In this document: one piece after another, positions 20,945 to 34,100 of the stretch
Layout of the letters: the number at the start of each line of letters is the position of its first letter
Numbering within the stretch: position 1 is the first letter of the stretch
Origin: Unio delphinus
Lineage: Eukaryota > Mollusca > Bivalvia > Unionida > Unionidae
Direction of reading: 5' to 3'
DNA length: 64,000 nucleotides
NCBI GenBank assembly: GCA_029339505.1
Contig: JAQISU010000155.1
Coordinates: forward strand, 17,750,001-17,814,000
The notes under the pieces: model-generated
Databases searched by the model: none
Seen by the model: the letters and a program-made list of their open reading frames with translations, nothing else
Told to the model about the DNA's origin: nothing
Program-made: the position numbers and the translations under genes

Positions 20945-21537
20945 CATTTCAATGCCATAAAATGGCTACATGCATTTCAATGCCATAACATGGATGCATG
21001 CATTTCAATGCCATAACATGGCTACATGCCTTTCAATGCCATAATATGGATACATGCATTTCAATGCCATAACATGCCTACATGCATTTCAATGCCATAA
21101 CATGGATACATGCATTTCAATGCCATAACATGGCTACATGCATTTCAATGTCATAACATGGATGCATGCATTTCAATGCCATAACATGGATACATGCATT
21201 TCAATGCCATAATATGGATACATGCATTTCAATGCCATAACATGGATACATGCATTCAATGCCATTACCTGGCTACATGCATTTCCATAATATGGCATGG
21301 CTACATGCATTTCCATGACATGGCATGGCTACAATGATTTCAATGCCATAACATGGATACATGCATTTCAATGCCATAACATGGATACATGCATTTCAAT
21401 GCCATAACATGGATACATGCATTTCAATGCCATAACATGGCTACATGCATTTCAATGCCATAATATGGATACATTCATATCAATACCATAACAGGGATAC
21501 ATACATTTCAATGCCATAACATGGATACATGCATTTA
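20945..21537. repeat. 28-bp minisatellite, about 21 copies
   Basis: The unit is CATTTCAATGCCATAACATG plus GATACATG, with GGCTACATG and GGATGCATG variants. Two or three shortened units lie near 21260-21330. Confidence 0.97.
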
Positions 21538-21639
21538 TATCAACATGCTCAGGAATAGATTTTGTATGTATCAAAGTAATGAAATCTTGTTAAAGATGCA
21601 AAGAAAAATAAGATCAATTATGGAGCAAGACCGGGAAGA

Positions 21640-22175
21640 ATAAATCCAAATGGTCCTAGCTCATAATAAACTGGTGAGATAGTTGTGTAAATCTAAATGA
21701 ATCTAGCTTATATAAACGGTGTGAGATATTTGTGTAAGTATGAATGATTGTAGCCCTATATAAACAGTGCAATATATTTTTGTAAATCTCAATGATTGTA
21801 ACCCTATATAAACAGTGAGATATGTGTTAATGTAAATGATTTTAGCCCGATATAATCTATGTTATATTTTGTAAATCTAAGTAGCTGTAGCCGTATATGA
21901 ACTGATTACGATTTGTGCAAATCGGAATGGTTCTAGCCCTATATAAACTGCAAGATTTGAGTAAATCTGAACGGTTTTAACCCTAAAGAGACTGTGTAAG
22001 ATTTGTATAAATCTGTATGATATTGTTTTTAATCCGAACGGTTCAATCACTATATGAAGTGTAAATATGAACAATACTTGCATTATATAAACCGTGCGAG
22101 ATGTGTGTACTTCTGAATAGTTATAGTTTTCCCTATATCAACATACTAGATTTGTGTAAATCTGAATGGTTCTAG

Positions 22176-22221
<46 letters not shown>

Positions 22222-22255
22222 AGTGCTATATTTGTGTAAATATAAACGGTCCTGG
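21640..22255. repeat. 44-bp minisatellite, left part of a split array
   Basis: Diverged units follow AGATTTGTGTAAATCTGAAT then GGTTCTAGCCCTATATAAAC TGTG. The array includes a (TA)n run at 22180-22217 and is cut by the LINE at 22256. It resumes at 23894. Confidence 0.88.
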
Positions 22256-23781
22256 TCCTATACTGCTGAAAAGCCACTGCTGAGGAAACCAACACTGGAC
22301 CATAACGATTTAAAGAACTACCGCCCAGTTTCTAATCTCTCATTCATATAAAAAATCTTAGAAAAGGTTGTTCTAATTCAACTTGTATCTCATTTGAATT
22401 CAAACAGTCTTTTTAGCAATGTACAGTCTGCATATCGCCCTTGCCACAGTACGGAAACTTTTCTGAAAGTATTTAGTGACATTCTCTCTGCTTTGGATAG
22501 TGGAAAGATTACAGTCCTCACTCTCCTGGATTTATCTGCAGCATTTGACACAATAGACCATGATATATTACTTCACCGTCTCCAGCATGTATTTGGCATT
22601 CAAAATATAGCCTTACAGTGGTTCAAGTCCTACTTAGTCAACAGGACACAAATTATATCTGCAAATGGAATACACTCCAGCCCAGTTGACATATGTTGTG
22701 GTGTTCCACAGTGATCTGTTCTTGGACATGTTCTCTTCATTCTGTACACTCAGCCGCTCTCAAGTGTCATAGATCATCACCCAGTGTCGCACCAATTGTA
22801 CGCTGATGACACTCAAATATACAAGTCTAGCCACCCAACTGAAGTTGATGCTACCATCCATGGAGTAGATAAGTGCATTTCTGATGTGAAATCATGGATG
22901 ACATGTAACAAGCTGCAGATGAATGATGATAAAACTGAGGCTATTCTGATCACAACACAAAGAATTTCGCATTAACATCCTTTACCTCAGACAATAAATA
23001 TCAGCAACACCAACATTAAATTCTCACAGTCAGTACGGAATCTAGGCGTTACTCTAGACAGTAATCTCACATTGCACCAACATGTCATGAAAATCTGATC
23101 AGTTCCATTCGTAAATATCTTTCAGTTGGTGCCACAAAAACATTTGTGTGTTCATTATTACTTTCAATACTGGACTATTGTAACTCAATTCTGTCTGGTT
23201 CATCACAATATTTACTCCAGAAACTTCGAAAAGTTTAAAACACAGCTGCACGGATCATCTTTAGAGTACCTCGATCAGAGCACACCTCACCACTGCTCTG
23301 TACCCTACACTGGCTATCAATTCGATACAGAATCAAACACAAAATTTGTTCTCTGTGCTCTATTTCAATGACAGACTCCAGTCCAACATACCTATCCAGC
23401 CTCACCCATGTGTATACACCAGCTAGATCCTTACGCTCTTCTTCTGATAATCGTATACTCATTGTTCCCAAGGTGAAAACAAAGTCATATGGACAACGTT
23501 CGTTTGCACACCAGGGCCCGGCGACGTGGAACAAATTGCCCATTGAAATTAGACACAAAGATATAGCGGTCCCTTTTAAGAGTGCTCTCAAAACTCACCT
23601 GTTTCGACTGCACGGACAAACTTAGCGACCTAATCATGTTTTGTATATTATATGTTTTCAGCATGTTTTTATGTTTTCCAATTTCATTGTTTTTGTCATT
23701 TGTTGTTTTATAGTGTAGTCATATCATTATTGATGGTGTAAAGCGCTTAGAGCTTCGAAAGATTAGGTGCTATACAAAGTC

Positions 23782-23828
<47 letters not shown>

Positions 23829-23836
23829 CATTATTA

Positions 23837-23891
<55 letters not shown>

Positions 23892-23893
23892 CA
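22256..23893 (+). mobile_element. CR1/L2-like LINE, 5'-truncated, reverse transcriptase with stops
   Basis: Seen: NYRPVSNLSFI, then motif A (LLDLSAAFDTIDHDILL), motif B with a nonsense change (GVPQ*SVLG, expected GVPQGSVLG, TGA near 22712), and motif C (YADDTQIY). The C-terminal block ISDVKSWMTCNKLQMNDDK and the tail WNKLPIEIRHKD follow. The 3' end TGTAAAGCGCTTAGAGCTTC precedes an (ATT)n tail (23787-23893). Several stops and frameshifts make it inactive. ATAC occurs at both junctions and may be a target duplication. It sits inside the 44-bp minisatellite. Confidence 0.9.
23787..23893. repeat. (ATT)n tail of the LINE
   Basis: About 35 ATT units with a few ATC, directly after the LINE 3' end, as expected for microsatellite-like 3' tails of this LINE group. 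Confidence 0.95.
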
Positions 23894-23985
23894 TACAAAC
23901 TGTGAGATTTGTTTAAATCCAAATGGTTCTAGAGCAAGATTTGTGTGAATATGAATGGTTCTAGGCCTGTATAAACTGGGTGAGA
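23894..23985. repeat. 44-bp minisatellite, right part of the split array
   Basis: ACAAACTGTGAGATTTG and GAATGGTTCTAGGCCTGTAT continue the unit seen at 21640-22255. Confidence 0.8.
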
Positions 23986-26900
23986 TTTTAGATATAATAA
24001 CAGCAAGATGGATGAACTAGAGCCAGTTTGATCTTTGTTTTTCCCAATCACTAGTGCTCTGACAAATGTCTCAACACAAAGAAATGCTGTGATCATTATT
24101 CTCACGTAAAATTTGTAAACAAATTATTTACAAAATAGCTAGATAAAGAGAAACAACAACGCTTTAAAACTGGTCGTCTCAAGGTCGCCATATGCGATTA
24201 ATATTTTAGTACGACTGATCAAACAAAAGGGCATGATGCAATAAACAATATGGTATATTTTATATCATGGAATAATTTAGTGTACAAATATTTCATTTCA
24301 AATAAGAATAAAACGAAGTTTTCTATTGATCAGGCATGGTTCATAATTATCCCACCCGTACTTTCACAAATATTGGCACATTTATAACAGAAAACTTTTA
24401 CCTACTTTAAACCCACCACACTCCTTTCACAAACACAAGACTTATCATTACTGAGCTATTATATGACAAATACATAAGTCTCAAATATGTAAGCCCTGCC
24501 AAGTGACATACCAAAGAAAACATCTGCTTCGAAACCCTATCCCCGACGGCCATCCTCTTGTTACGCAGTCGAGCTTTTTAACCTGCAAAAGTTCTAACTG
24601 GGTGGAAGTGATAAATATTGATCATCTCATACATTATATATAGTAATGGATACTGAGAGAACTTGCATCTGCCAGGAAGGAAAGTTAAGATCGGTTGCTT
24701 GCAATTAGCTGCATGATATTTACTGTAAAACTGGTTCTCAATCTAGCGGCGCGCTCGAGCTCATTTTAAAAGTGGATTTATGTTATAAGAATGGATCGTA
24801 AAACCCAGCCGTGATCAAGAAGATGTAATTAAGACCGACATTATTTCTTTGATTGTTTAGTTCCCGGTCTTAATTACAAGACCTGCTATCGATTGAAGTA
24901 TTGGGCTGCCATCGTGACGATTTATTTCTAGGCATACTTGATGAGGACGACGTATGTTATTACATTAAAAACAGACGAGTTACTGCTTGAATGCTGACAT
25001 TATTATGTAAATATGATCACGCATCTGCGCGCGCGTGCGTGTGTGTGTGTGTGTGTGTGTGAATATAATTTTTTTGTATTATGTCTACGCACAACACATT
25101 TGCAATTGGGGCTTCGTCCTGTAAATGATATCGTCTTGATTACGTATGTAATATAATATTTCGTCTTGTCGACTGCTGCTTAATATTTTGGAAGATATCA
25201 AGTGCCGACAATATGATGTCAGTCTGAAATGCTTCTTTTCAATTTGGTTTAGAAAATATCCATTTAATACGGTAATGATTGCTTGTAAGTTTTAATTATT
25301 CATGAAGTTTCATTATTAAAACAAGACGGGAATTCCTTGCGCCCTGTGAAGATGGCATATAAGTTATCTGCCACCTCACAACCACCAGTCGAAACTGCTG
25401 ATTAGCCTAATTGATGTGTTTGAAAGTTGCATTTTGAAAATATCCTTCTCATGTGTGTGTGTGTGTGTGTGTGTGTCCCCACTGAAATATTGACATTGTT
25501 GGCTCTTCTAAGAACCTCACTGTTGTTTTTATATTTCAACTTTGAATGAAATCTTTCACTTAGCAGGGAATTATCTTGACGGTATGCAGCGACGTACTTT
25601 AGTTTGTACACAATGTACTAACCTAACCAATTTGCAAAAGATCAATGCTATTCATCAATTCGCCTATGATAAAATACAAAAACTTACATTAATATAGAAA
25701 TATATATGATACTCAACAATTCGAATATTCCAAATAGTCGATGTTTAGCAACAACTTAGCCTCTTATACGATGATATAGTATTTTGGCTATTGTAAAAAC
25801 TCTGTCCATGAACTTGATCTATTTCTAAGCGATATATGCTTTTCAGCGTTTCATTTATCATAAAACTGCTAATGGTATGCAACATCTTAGCCTGTTCTAA
25901 AGTTATATAATATGTGATTCATTTTTTACGCTTATTGTAAAAGAGCCGATGATACTATGCAGCAACTTCGACAAACCCGGAATTGTACACGTTATTAGGC
26001 ATTTCTGCAAGCGTACATTCATCGAAAGCTGTGCAGAATTTTTGTCTGACCTCCTGTTTTTAAAACAAATTAGTGCACCATTCAGTGAATCTCGAAAATA
26101 ACATTAATATTTGCTGTGCATTCTGGAAAAACATGGATCCATCTCAAACTAATCAAGTTACGTTATTAGAAACATTTTAAAAAATTAACCGCTGAATGAA
26201 AGTACGGGTTGGTTTTTTACAAGATCTTTCACGAGCAATTAAAGATATTCAAATTAGTTAGTCGCAATACATTTATTCCTTGAGTATCGGATAATACGAA
26301 ATTATTTACTAGCCAAAAGTAAAGCAAAATTAAAATTGCTTTGAACATGGAATAAGTTAGAATCGTGGAACTATTGAAAAGGTTGCATTTCAGCAGCTTA
26401 GTCAGCTCCTTTTAATTCTAAACAGTTTCTACTTACATTGAAATATACGTTGTGGTGAAAAACAATATAAATTAAATTCACTATTAAGTAATATTTTATC
26501 TGCTAATTACCTATCTAAGATCGAGCACTAAAATAATTATTTTAATTCTGTAATATTTGGGAACGTGGGCTTAAATTTATTCTGCAAGTGACCATTTGTC
26601 TATCTTTGTGCTAGTGTTGACACACAGACCCCGTAATATTCATATAAGAAGCTACCCAAAAAATTCAAAATTATTTTATGAACAATCTCTCTCAAATATT
26701 TCGAAAAATTCGTTTCTCTAATACCTGTACTTTTGACATAGCTGTATTCAGCCATTTCGGAGCCGCAAGAAAAATCACAATCTAAGACCCTTGCTAAAAT
26801 CTTTACATCGCGAATCCACACAGACAACAATTCCGCATTTTAATATACGAAAAATACACGTCATATTCACAAAAGAATGACAATAATATCCTTATACCCC

Positions 26901-27190
26901 ATACTATAACTAATCGCATCATTAAAAAATTGTTATCAAACAAAAAGTCAATCAAATGAAAGAAGAAAAGTTATGTACGAGAATATGTTTGATACATTTG
27001 AAAGAAAGCGGGCTCACATAACTCGGGTCACATAGTTTAAGTTACATATAATGTTGGCCACTCAATAAAAAGATTAGTCAGCTCTTAAGACACAATATGG
27101 TTGATATTGTTGGGAGTATAATCAATATACTATTGGTGATATCATCGTTATATCAACGTGCTTATTGTGGAAAAGATCACATGGCTAAAA
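23986..27190. other. Unannotated intergenic stretch with two GT microsatellites
   Basis: GC/GT repeats lie at 25027-25063 and GT at 25452-25476. No domain-bearing ORF was seen. The minus ORF 26600-26830 has no recognisable motif. Confidence 0.45.
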
Positions 27191-27195
27191 ATAAT

Positions 27196-27199
27196 TGTA

Positions 27200-27230
<31 letters not shown>

Positions 27231-27231
27231 A
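27196..27231. repeat. (ATC)n trinucleotide repeat
   Basis: About ten ATC units. It encodes His in a spurious 106-codon plus ORF (27097-27417) that has no other support. Confidence 0.9.
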
Positions 27232-27930
27232 TCTCTTGACTTAGTGTGGTCGTTGAGGCACTGTGCTACTGAACATCTGACCAGTTCCCTCCAACTTTCT
27301 CAATCATGTGCAAATGCCGGTGTCTCCACACAACTTTTCCTTGTCCATTCCATAAACAAAATTCGATTTCTCTTTAATTTTAATAGACACATTCTAAGTC
27401 TCCGCGTAAACTTGTGAAATAAACATATAATTCCGACAATATTTTGAAAGTCTGAAGTTGAATTTTAGCTACGTTTGGTATTTGATATCATTTACGTTGT
27501 TGATTTTTTCTTTGGAGTTGAACATGGGGTATTGTTTTCAAGCATGGGGCATTTCTGACCATGCCATTGAATTTTGTCATGGCTCATTAAGTCTTTCTTA
27601 TTTTTTGTACATTCGGAAACATTTTAGTAGAAGATTTCACAGAGTGAACTGTATGTTTATATTTTAAATTCTTACGACTGTGCAAGCAGGAAAAAAGACA
27701 ATAAAACAGAACAATATTGCAATATTCTTTATAATTTCTTTCTCAAATATATCCAAATTTATAAATTAATGTTTTGAAGTACAATAATGCTTGTTAGCTT
27801 GCTCTACCAGTGTGATATGTGCTTCGGTACCGTAACGGCTAGACATTATAACATTATATTAAGTCCAAGATTTGCAGACGTCTTTACTGTTTTTAATTGT
27901 TCAGTAATAAGTAACTGTTTAATATGATGT
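27232..27930. other. Unannotated stretch downstream of the IAP gene
   Basis: It should hold the 3' UTR of the minus-strand IAP gene in its upper part. No clear minus-strand AATAAA close to the stop was identified. Confidence 0.4.
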
Positions 27931-28124
27931 TTAGCTCATGTAGGTTTTGACCTTCTGTCGGACCCTTCGGAAGCAGGTGAAACAGACATATATATGTGGA
28001 GAACAATTCTCACACACAGTGTGGTGTCTACATGGGAGAAACAGCACGTTGCGCTCGTGCTCTCCACATTCCGTGCACATCATCTTGCGCTTTAGTGTAT
28101 CGTTCTCTTGCAAGATTGGTATAG
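27931..28124 (-). CDS. IAP gene, coding exon 7 (RING finger and stop)
   Basis: Acceptor CCTTAGTTTCAG. Encodes [13 protein letters not shown], then a C3HC4 RING with exact IAP spacing (x11 between the second and third ligands, x6 before the last pair), ending TYMS-stop. Confidence 0.95.
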
Positions 28125-31100
28125 CTGAAACTAAGGCAAAAAAAATAAAGTCCATCGTATTCTAGTATATCGATTTATGAGTACTATAACAATCGAAAAA
28201 TAAACTTTAAATATAATATTACAAAGACTATATTAATATATTTCAAAGGTGCAAAATATTAGGGAATAGTGGATTAAACGTATCTGGAAATTGTGAAAAT
28301 TCTATAAAAGTTTATCCTAAACAATATATAATGTTTTCTTGTTCATAATTGTTTTTTTGTTACATGAGTACTAACAGATCAAATTTTCTTGAGAAATCAA
28401 CAATTTCAGTGAACACAAACTTTTTGTTATATTTAAAATCATTAAGAAAAATATCGCCACTCCAATTATAGCATGTAATGATATATCTGTAGACATTCCG
28501 TCAGGTTTCTAACATCATTTCAAGTTATTCCGGATATTTGAACCAAGCGTTTTCAAGTTATGGTGATTGTGCTATATTTGTTTATTAAAATCATTGCATA
28601 TCTTTACCTGCTTCATTTTGATGGGCATTCATGCGTCTACTGGTGAAAGATAGAGATTGCTCAGCTTGTCTTGGTATTATTCCTTCTTGCTCCTTGTCCA
28701 ATATTACAGTTAATATGTCTTGGGATCCAAATTCCTCCTTACCTAGTATTTTTACGGTCATGGAACGTTTAACGTGTAAAAATATAATAAATGTTGAATG
28801 CATGCAAAAAATAGGTTTATGTCACGTTGTTTATTTATATTTCGGCCAGTGATACACCTTCAAGCGTAGGAATTCGTAACAATCTCTACTATAAACTCCT
28901 TTTCTATTAATCCTTTTTTAAACACTAAAACGTTTGCACAATAATTTTAAAAGAATGATTATTTTAGTAAATGAAGCGACTTTATAGCACAAGGCAGCAA
29001 TAACTAAATAAACATCCTTGTATTTGTACGACTTCTTTTTAAGCGAGTGTACCTCACAATTTAAACATCAGGCATTGATACAAATGAACTGTAATTGCAG
29101 GACGCTATGTATGAAAAATAACAATTATCAAAATTAGTATAGCTTACATGTTTTATTGAAATTATGTTTTTGTGTAGTTCATGTGTCTATAGAAAATTTA
29201 ATTATTGAACACAAAAGATCCCCACCTTGTTTAACAAGATCATTGATAGCTCTAACCACGGCGATGTCAGAGAAACCAGTCTGGATGACACTCTGGGCAC
29301 AGTCTGCATCTAGCACGCTGGGCTCTGTTGTAATTTAAATAAATATAAACGCACATACATACGTACATAAATACACATATAAATCTGTCTTACAGAATTT
29401 TCGTTTGTCCTTTGCAGATAAAAAAGAAAAAAAAGATAGACATTTAACCAAGAATAGGTAAGCAACATGAGAAATGAGTGAAGATACAGGAATTAATTTT
29501 AAGAAAACTAAATACATTTGATATGATTGATTAATATAATTTCCGCGATATCTATGGGCTGAATCCATTACTTGGGACACGATTTATGCTCAGAAATGAG
29601 GTTTACCAGAGTCCCCGCAAATACTTTAGTTCCCATGAGTTCGATTAGACTGCCCAATTGCATTGTGTGTACTTTTATGAATGAATTATGTAATTATGAC
29701 GTGCGACACTTACCCTGATTATCATCTAAATTCAGAGCCTGCATATATCTTGTTGTCTGTTCCTCGTCATTTACTGGGGGTTGCTCATCCTAAGAAACAA
29801 ACAGATTTGGTTTATTGCTTTGACTTCTGCTTTCCAGCATACAAGTAGGTTATATATTACTAAGTCCATGGGAGTAAAATGCCTCATCCAATTGGACAAC
29901 ACAGTTGCTGCGTAAGCTGGTAAAAGGAAATTCGATTTCAAGATTTAAAAGCCCGTATTGCACCCTTTCGGTGAGTCATTGACCCTATGCAAATATTTGA
30001 CTCCCTTAGGAGTCCTGTTGGAGCAACGCATTGCTTGAAATACGACATTTATGAACTGAATGACGAATTGAGAATCACATCAACGTAAGTAGGTTATATG
30101 TTCCTAAGGCCATTGAAGCAAAAATCCTTGTTGAATGGAACACAACAGTAAACGAGTGCATTACTAAGGTAACGTACGATCAAATATTAGTTATATATAA
30201 CGCTTTTATTATGCAAAGAAAATATATGGACAACTACTGTTGAAAATCATCAAACATATTGACAAATTGGTTGTTAAGGATAAATGTAGCTTCGGAAATT
30301 TAAGAATATTCAAAACGATGGCTACGACGTGATTTAAATATTTTTAAAACAATCATGTAGATATCTCACTTATGACCAGGAATGACGAATGAAACCTTCA
30401 TAAAAGATTTAGATCACATGTTCTTAATGTCAGAAAGGCATATTTGTTTGCAATACTTTTACTCAACTTGTTTGACAAGTTCCATTCCAACAAGAGAAAA
30501 TTAAATAAAACATAAAATGACATACTGTTAAAATGTAATCAGAAATAACAAGTGCAACATGACTATAGGGTAACTTACTGACAAGATATATAGCTTTAAT
30601 GGTCAGTACAAGGCGAAAACAAGCAACGATCGTGTATTAGGACACCGGTGCCCCAATTAGTGTATGAAACAAAATCACAACAAAAACATTTCACTCGACA
30701 CATAGAACATAACGATGTTTATTCAGACTAACAATAATTGACGATATAGGATAAATTTCATTGAAGGAGCAGCTATGATTGATATAACCAGTAACTGTTG
30801 GATTGAGTATGGCACTAAAAATAATGGCAAATTCGGTTAATTAATATTGCCAATGTATCCCTAGCCTCAAGTCAGTCTGACATCCAAAACTAATATTAAA
30901 ACTACCATTATCGTTATTATTAATTATATTCAATAATTCCTTGTTTATTCCCTTACATTAGATGATGAACTGATGGTCAAAACAGTTTACCTCAGCTTCT
31001 GATTCCTCATCCATGAGACGTACAAGTTGAATAAATTCGTCACCTTTGACATACCGTAAGTAATCACAGTTGGAAAACCAACGCGCATGCTCGATCCAGG

Positions 31101-34100
31101 GATCATCTTCCGGTTCCCAGTTTTTCAAACCTCCATCACAAGAAAAACATCTGACAACATCATCCTTTCCTGAAAAATGATAGTGATGCTTGATTAAAAC
31201 AATTTAGAAAGTTAAAAGGTAGTTATAATTCAAAACAAAACGAATAATTGTCTAGCATTTAAAACATAATAACAACAGACTACTGCGATATTCGCGCAAA
31301 CTGTTCAAGAGAAAGAAAGCGAAATAAGATAATTCCTCCTTACCCTTGATGAGCCTTAATATGTACATAGTTTCTTGAATTCATATATGCACATGTCAAA
31401 AAAATATAAATAAAAATAAGGATATCGAATGTCATATAGAAGAAAATAATTTCTAAATTTTAGTGCATTGTGTATTTAATGTATTACATACTAACATACT
31501 GCAGAAAGTAATTGATCAAATTATATGCCAATTATGTCGATACGTTTATGAAGGGCTTAATACGTAATCTAAAACATGAAAAGTCTAAACAAAGCTGAAT
31601 GAGAAATATGGCCTTTAACATGTTTATCCTCCACTGCAAACTTGTGTTGCTTTTGGATAATTATTACAACCGCAAAATAAACGTGAAATATCGCCAAACG
31701 TGAAGCAGCTGATTGCGAGTAGAAGAGAACTGAATTTTTTAATGCAACTGTATTACAAAATATTCCAGTCAAAGAAATTAATCAAAGGTAATGGGTTAAA
31801 TGAAATAGTGTCCAACCTAATGAGTAGAATCCTGCGTGCGCTAATTCTCTAGGCGTCTGTGTAAGATGGCTGGGCCAATTCTTGAAGGTACCGAGTCGGT
31901 TGCTGAAGGTCTGATACTGTGGACTCCTAATACGGCTTCCTGCTGGAAGGCAAAAGCGGCTGTCCACCATGAAGTTATTACATGAAGGTAATGGAGCCAA
32001 ATCATCTGCAAAAACAACTACATAATGTCAGCAAAATAGAGTGTTTTCGCATTTTTCATAGTTATACTTGCCTTTCTCCATTCAATCTATCTGTCTCAGC
32101 TCGCCAATCCCAATGTTCCACTCGATGAACGTGATATAAAATTATTTGGCTTTTATGTACAATTTAATATCATTCAAATCAAGAAAAACCGTTCACGTGG
32201 GTTTTTTTTCTCTTGCGTCATAAAAGGAGTTGTTGGAAATAAAAAAAAAACGAACCGCAAATATAATCATCTTACTCCTCTGATGTTTAGAAAAAGAGTG
32301 CAGAGGCAATAATGAAGAAGATGACAACATAGAACATTCTCTATTGATATAACATTAACTGGTTTATCAGCTGACATGTTTCGTTTTGATTTTTTTATAT
32401 TCACTTTAATGAAGAACGCGAGGGCAGAGTGAGAAATGCACTTTAATCAATAAAACATGTTAATGTCCAGTTTTAAACAAACGCATGGTGTTTAGCTACT
32501 ACAGAAAGTAGATTTTGTACAACTACTAAAATGCAAATATATAACTCTAAAGCAGTGTCAGTTTAGAAATATTAAAATGTTTTGCATACCATAATGCCGC
32601 ACATATGTAACCATTAATATAAAGCAATTACTGCACAATGCTGTGTCAAAAAAGGGTCACAGCTCTAAAGAAGTTGGCCAATAAACATGAAAAAATCGAA
32701 CATTTACTTTGCCCAGATGTAAGGTCCCACATAAGATTTGGATGTAAACGTGGAAGTCTTACAGTTGGCAATAATGTGAATGCATGTAGGTCATCTTTAT
32801 GTAAAGTCTCATACAAATTTGTATTGTTATGTATATTTGATTTGTATTGTTTTTTTGTTTTTCTTATGTGATAAAGCCAAAGACTGTATATCTATCATTG
32901 CAGTTCAGGTCACAGGTGTATTTGCACGTTCGATACTGCATGCACACCATTACATTTCATATTGGAACTTATTTGGAATACCACTAAAATTCATTTAGAA
33001 CTTCATGCATTTGGACTTGTGATATAACTTTTAGTACTATTTGGGATTTTATTTACAATACTGTAAGTTCGTCTTAAATTTTCGCTTTGTATTCTATTGA
33101 AACAAATTATTTGTTCAGTTTTATAAAACTTGGTTTTCACTCTTGTTCTATTACAAATTATATGATTTAGATATGTCACAATTTCAATCCATGATATTCT
33201 TCAAATTTCTTGAACGGAAACAAATTGAAATACCTAGTTCAGAATTCATTAACGATAAAACTGAATGTGACTTCTCGATTTCTTAATACAAAACATGCAG
33301 TAAAGTAAAGTGAATTTAAATCGATAAGTTTAATTTCAAGAGTTTCGTACTTTGCACGTAAAGGGTTGAATTCTTAAAGACAAACAACTTCCCATATTTT
33401 CCTCATTGTTTTTTTTTTTAAAATAGGTCTTTTATATTTTAGATATTGCTGATATGACTTTAATTATATTCATTTTGGTGTATTATGTTGGGTGTTACTT
33501 GGATTATAAAATATACAACATGGAATTACTTCTGTTACGTATATCGGATGTAAAATATATTTAATTGTTTGTTTGTCAGTTTTAAAAAAAATCCTCTTAC
33601 AATCTATTGTAATGTAAATTTATCCACTAGAAATAATATTTTTCTTCTTCACAAAATCAGTTGGCCTGAATTATTCTTTGGTAAACAAGTAATGTTGACC
33701 TAGATCCTGACCTTGATTCAAGGTTAGTGACAGCCGCGTAAGCAGGTTTTATTTTAATTTTTAAATGATTGGTTGTTGTTAAGGTCAAGTCGAAACTAGT
33801 GAATAAGTAAACAATTTTAGTCTTAAAGTTCAAATGATTCGTTCTCGTCAGGGCATGTTAGAAATACTTGATATAAACGATCACACGTGACACCTTCCCC
33901 CATTTCGCAATTAGTGATTTTTTTTTCCAAAACTGCATATTATAATACGATATGACCTTTGTTTTATTGAAATATAGCTAGTTTGGGGATTTTACTTATG
34001 ACTCTAAGTCATGTTCTTTTGTTATTAACAATTTTTAAATCCATGTTAACTTTTCTTATTTTCATTTGGACTTTTAAGGATTAATTCGTTTCTCTATAAA

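Noticed and set aside
20584..20988. 134-aa plus ORF
   Set aside because: AT-rich, no recognisable domain, and it runs into the 28-bp minisatellite.
23235..23591. 118-aa minus ORF
   Set aside because: Antisense of the CR1/L2-like LINE C-terminus.
27097..27417. His-rich 106-aa protein
   Set aside because: The His run is an ATC microsatellite. The rest has no domain and no supporting structure.
27947..28165. Plus-strand ORF over the RING exon
   Set aside because: Antisense shadow of IAP exon 7.
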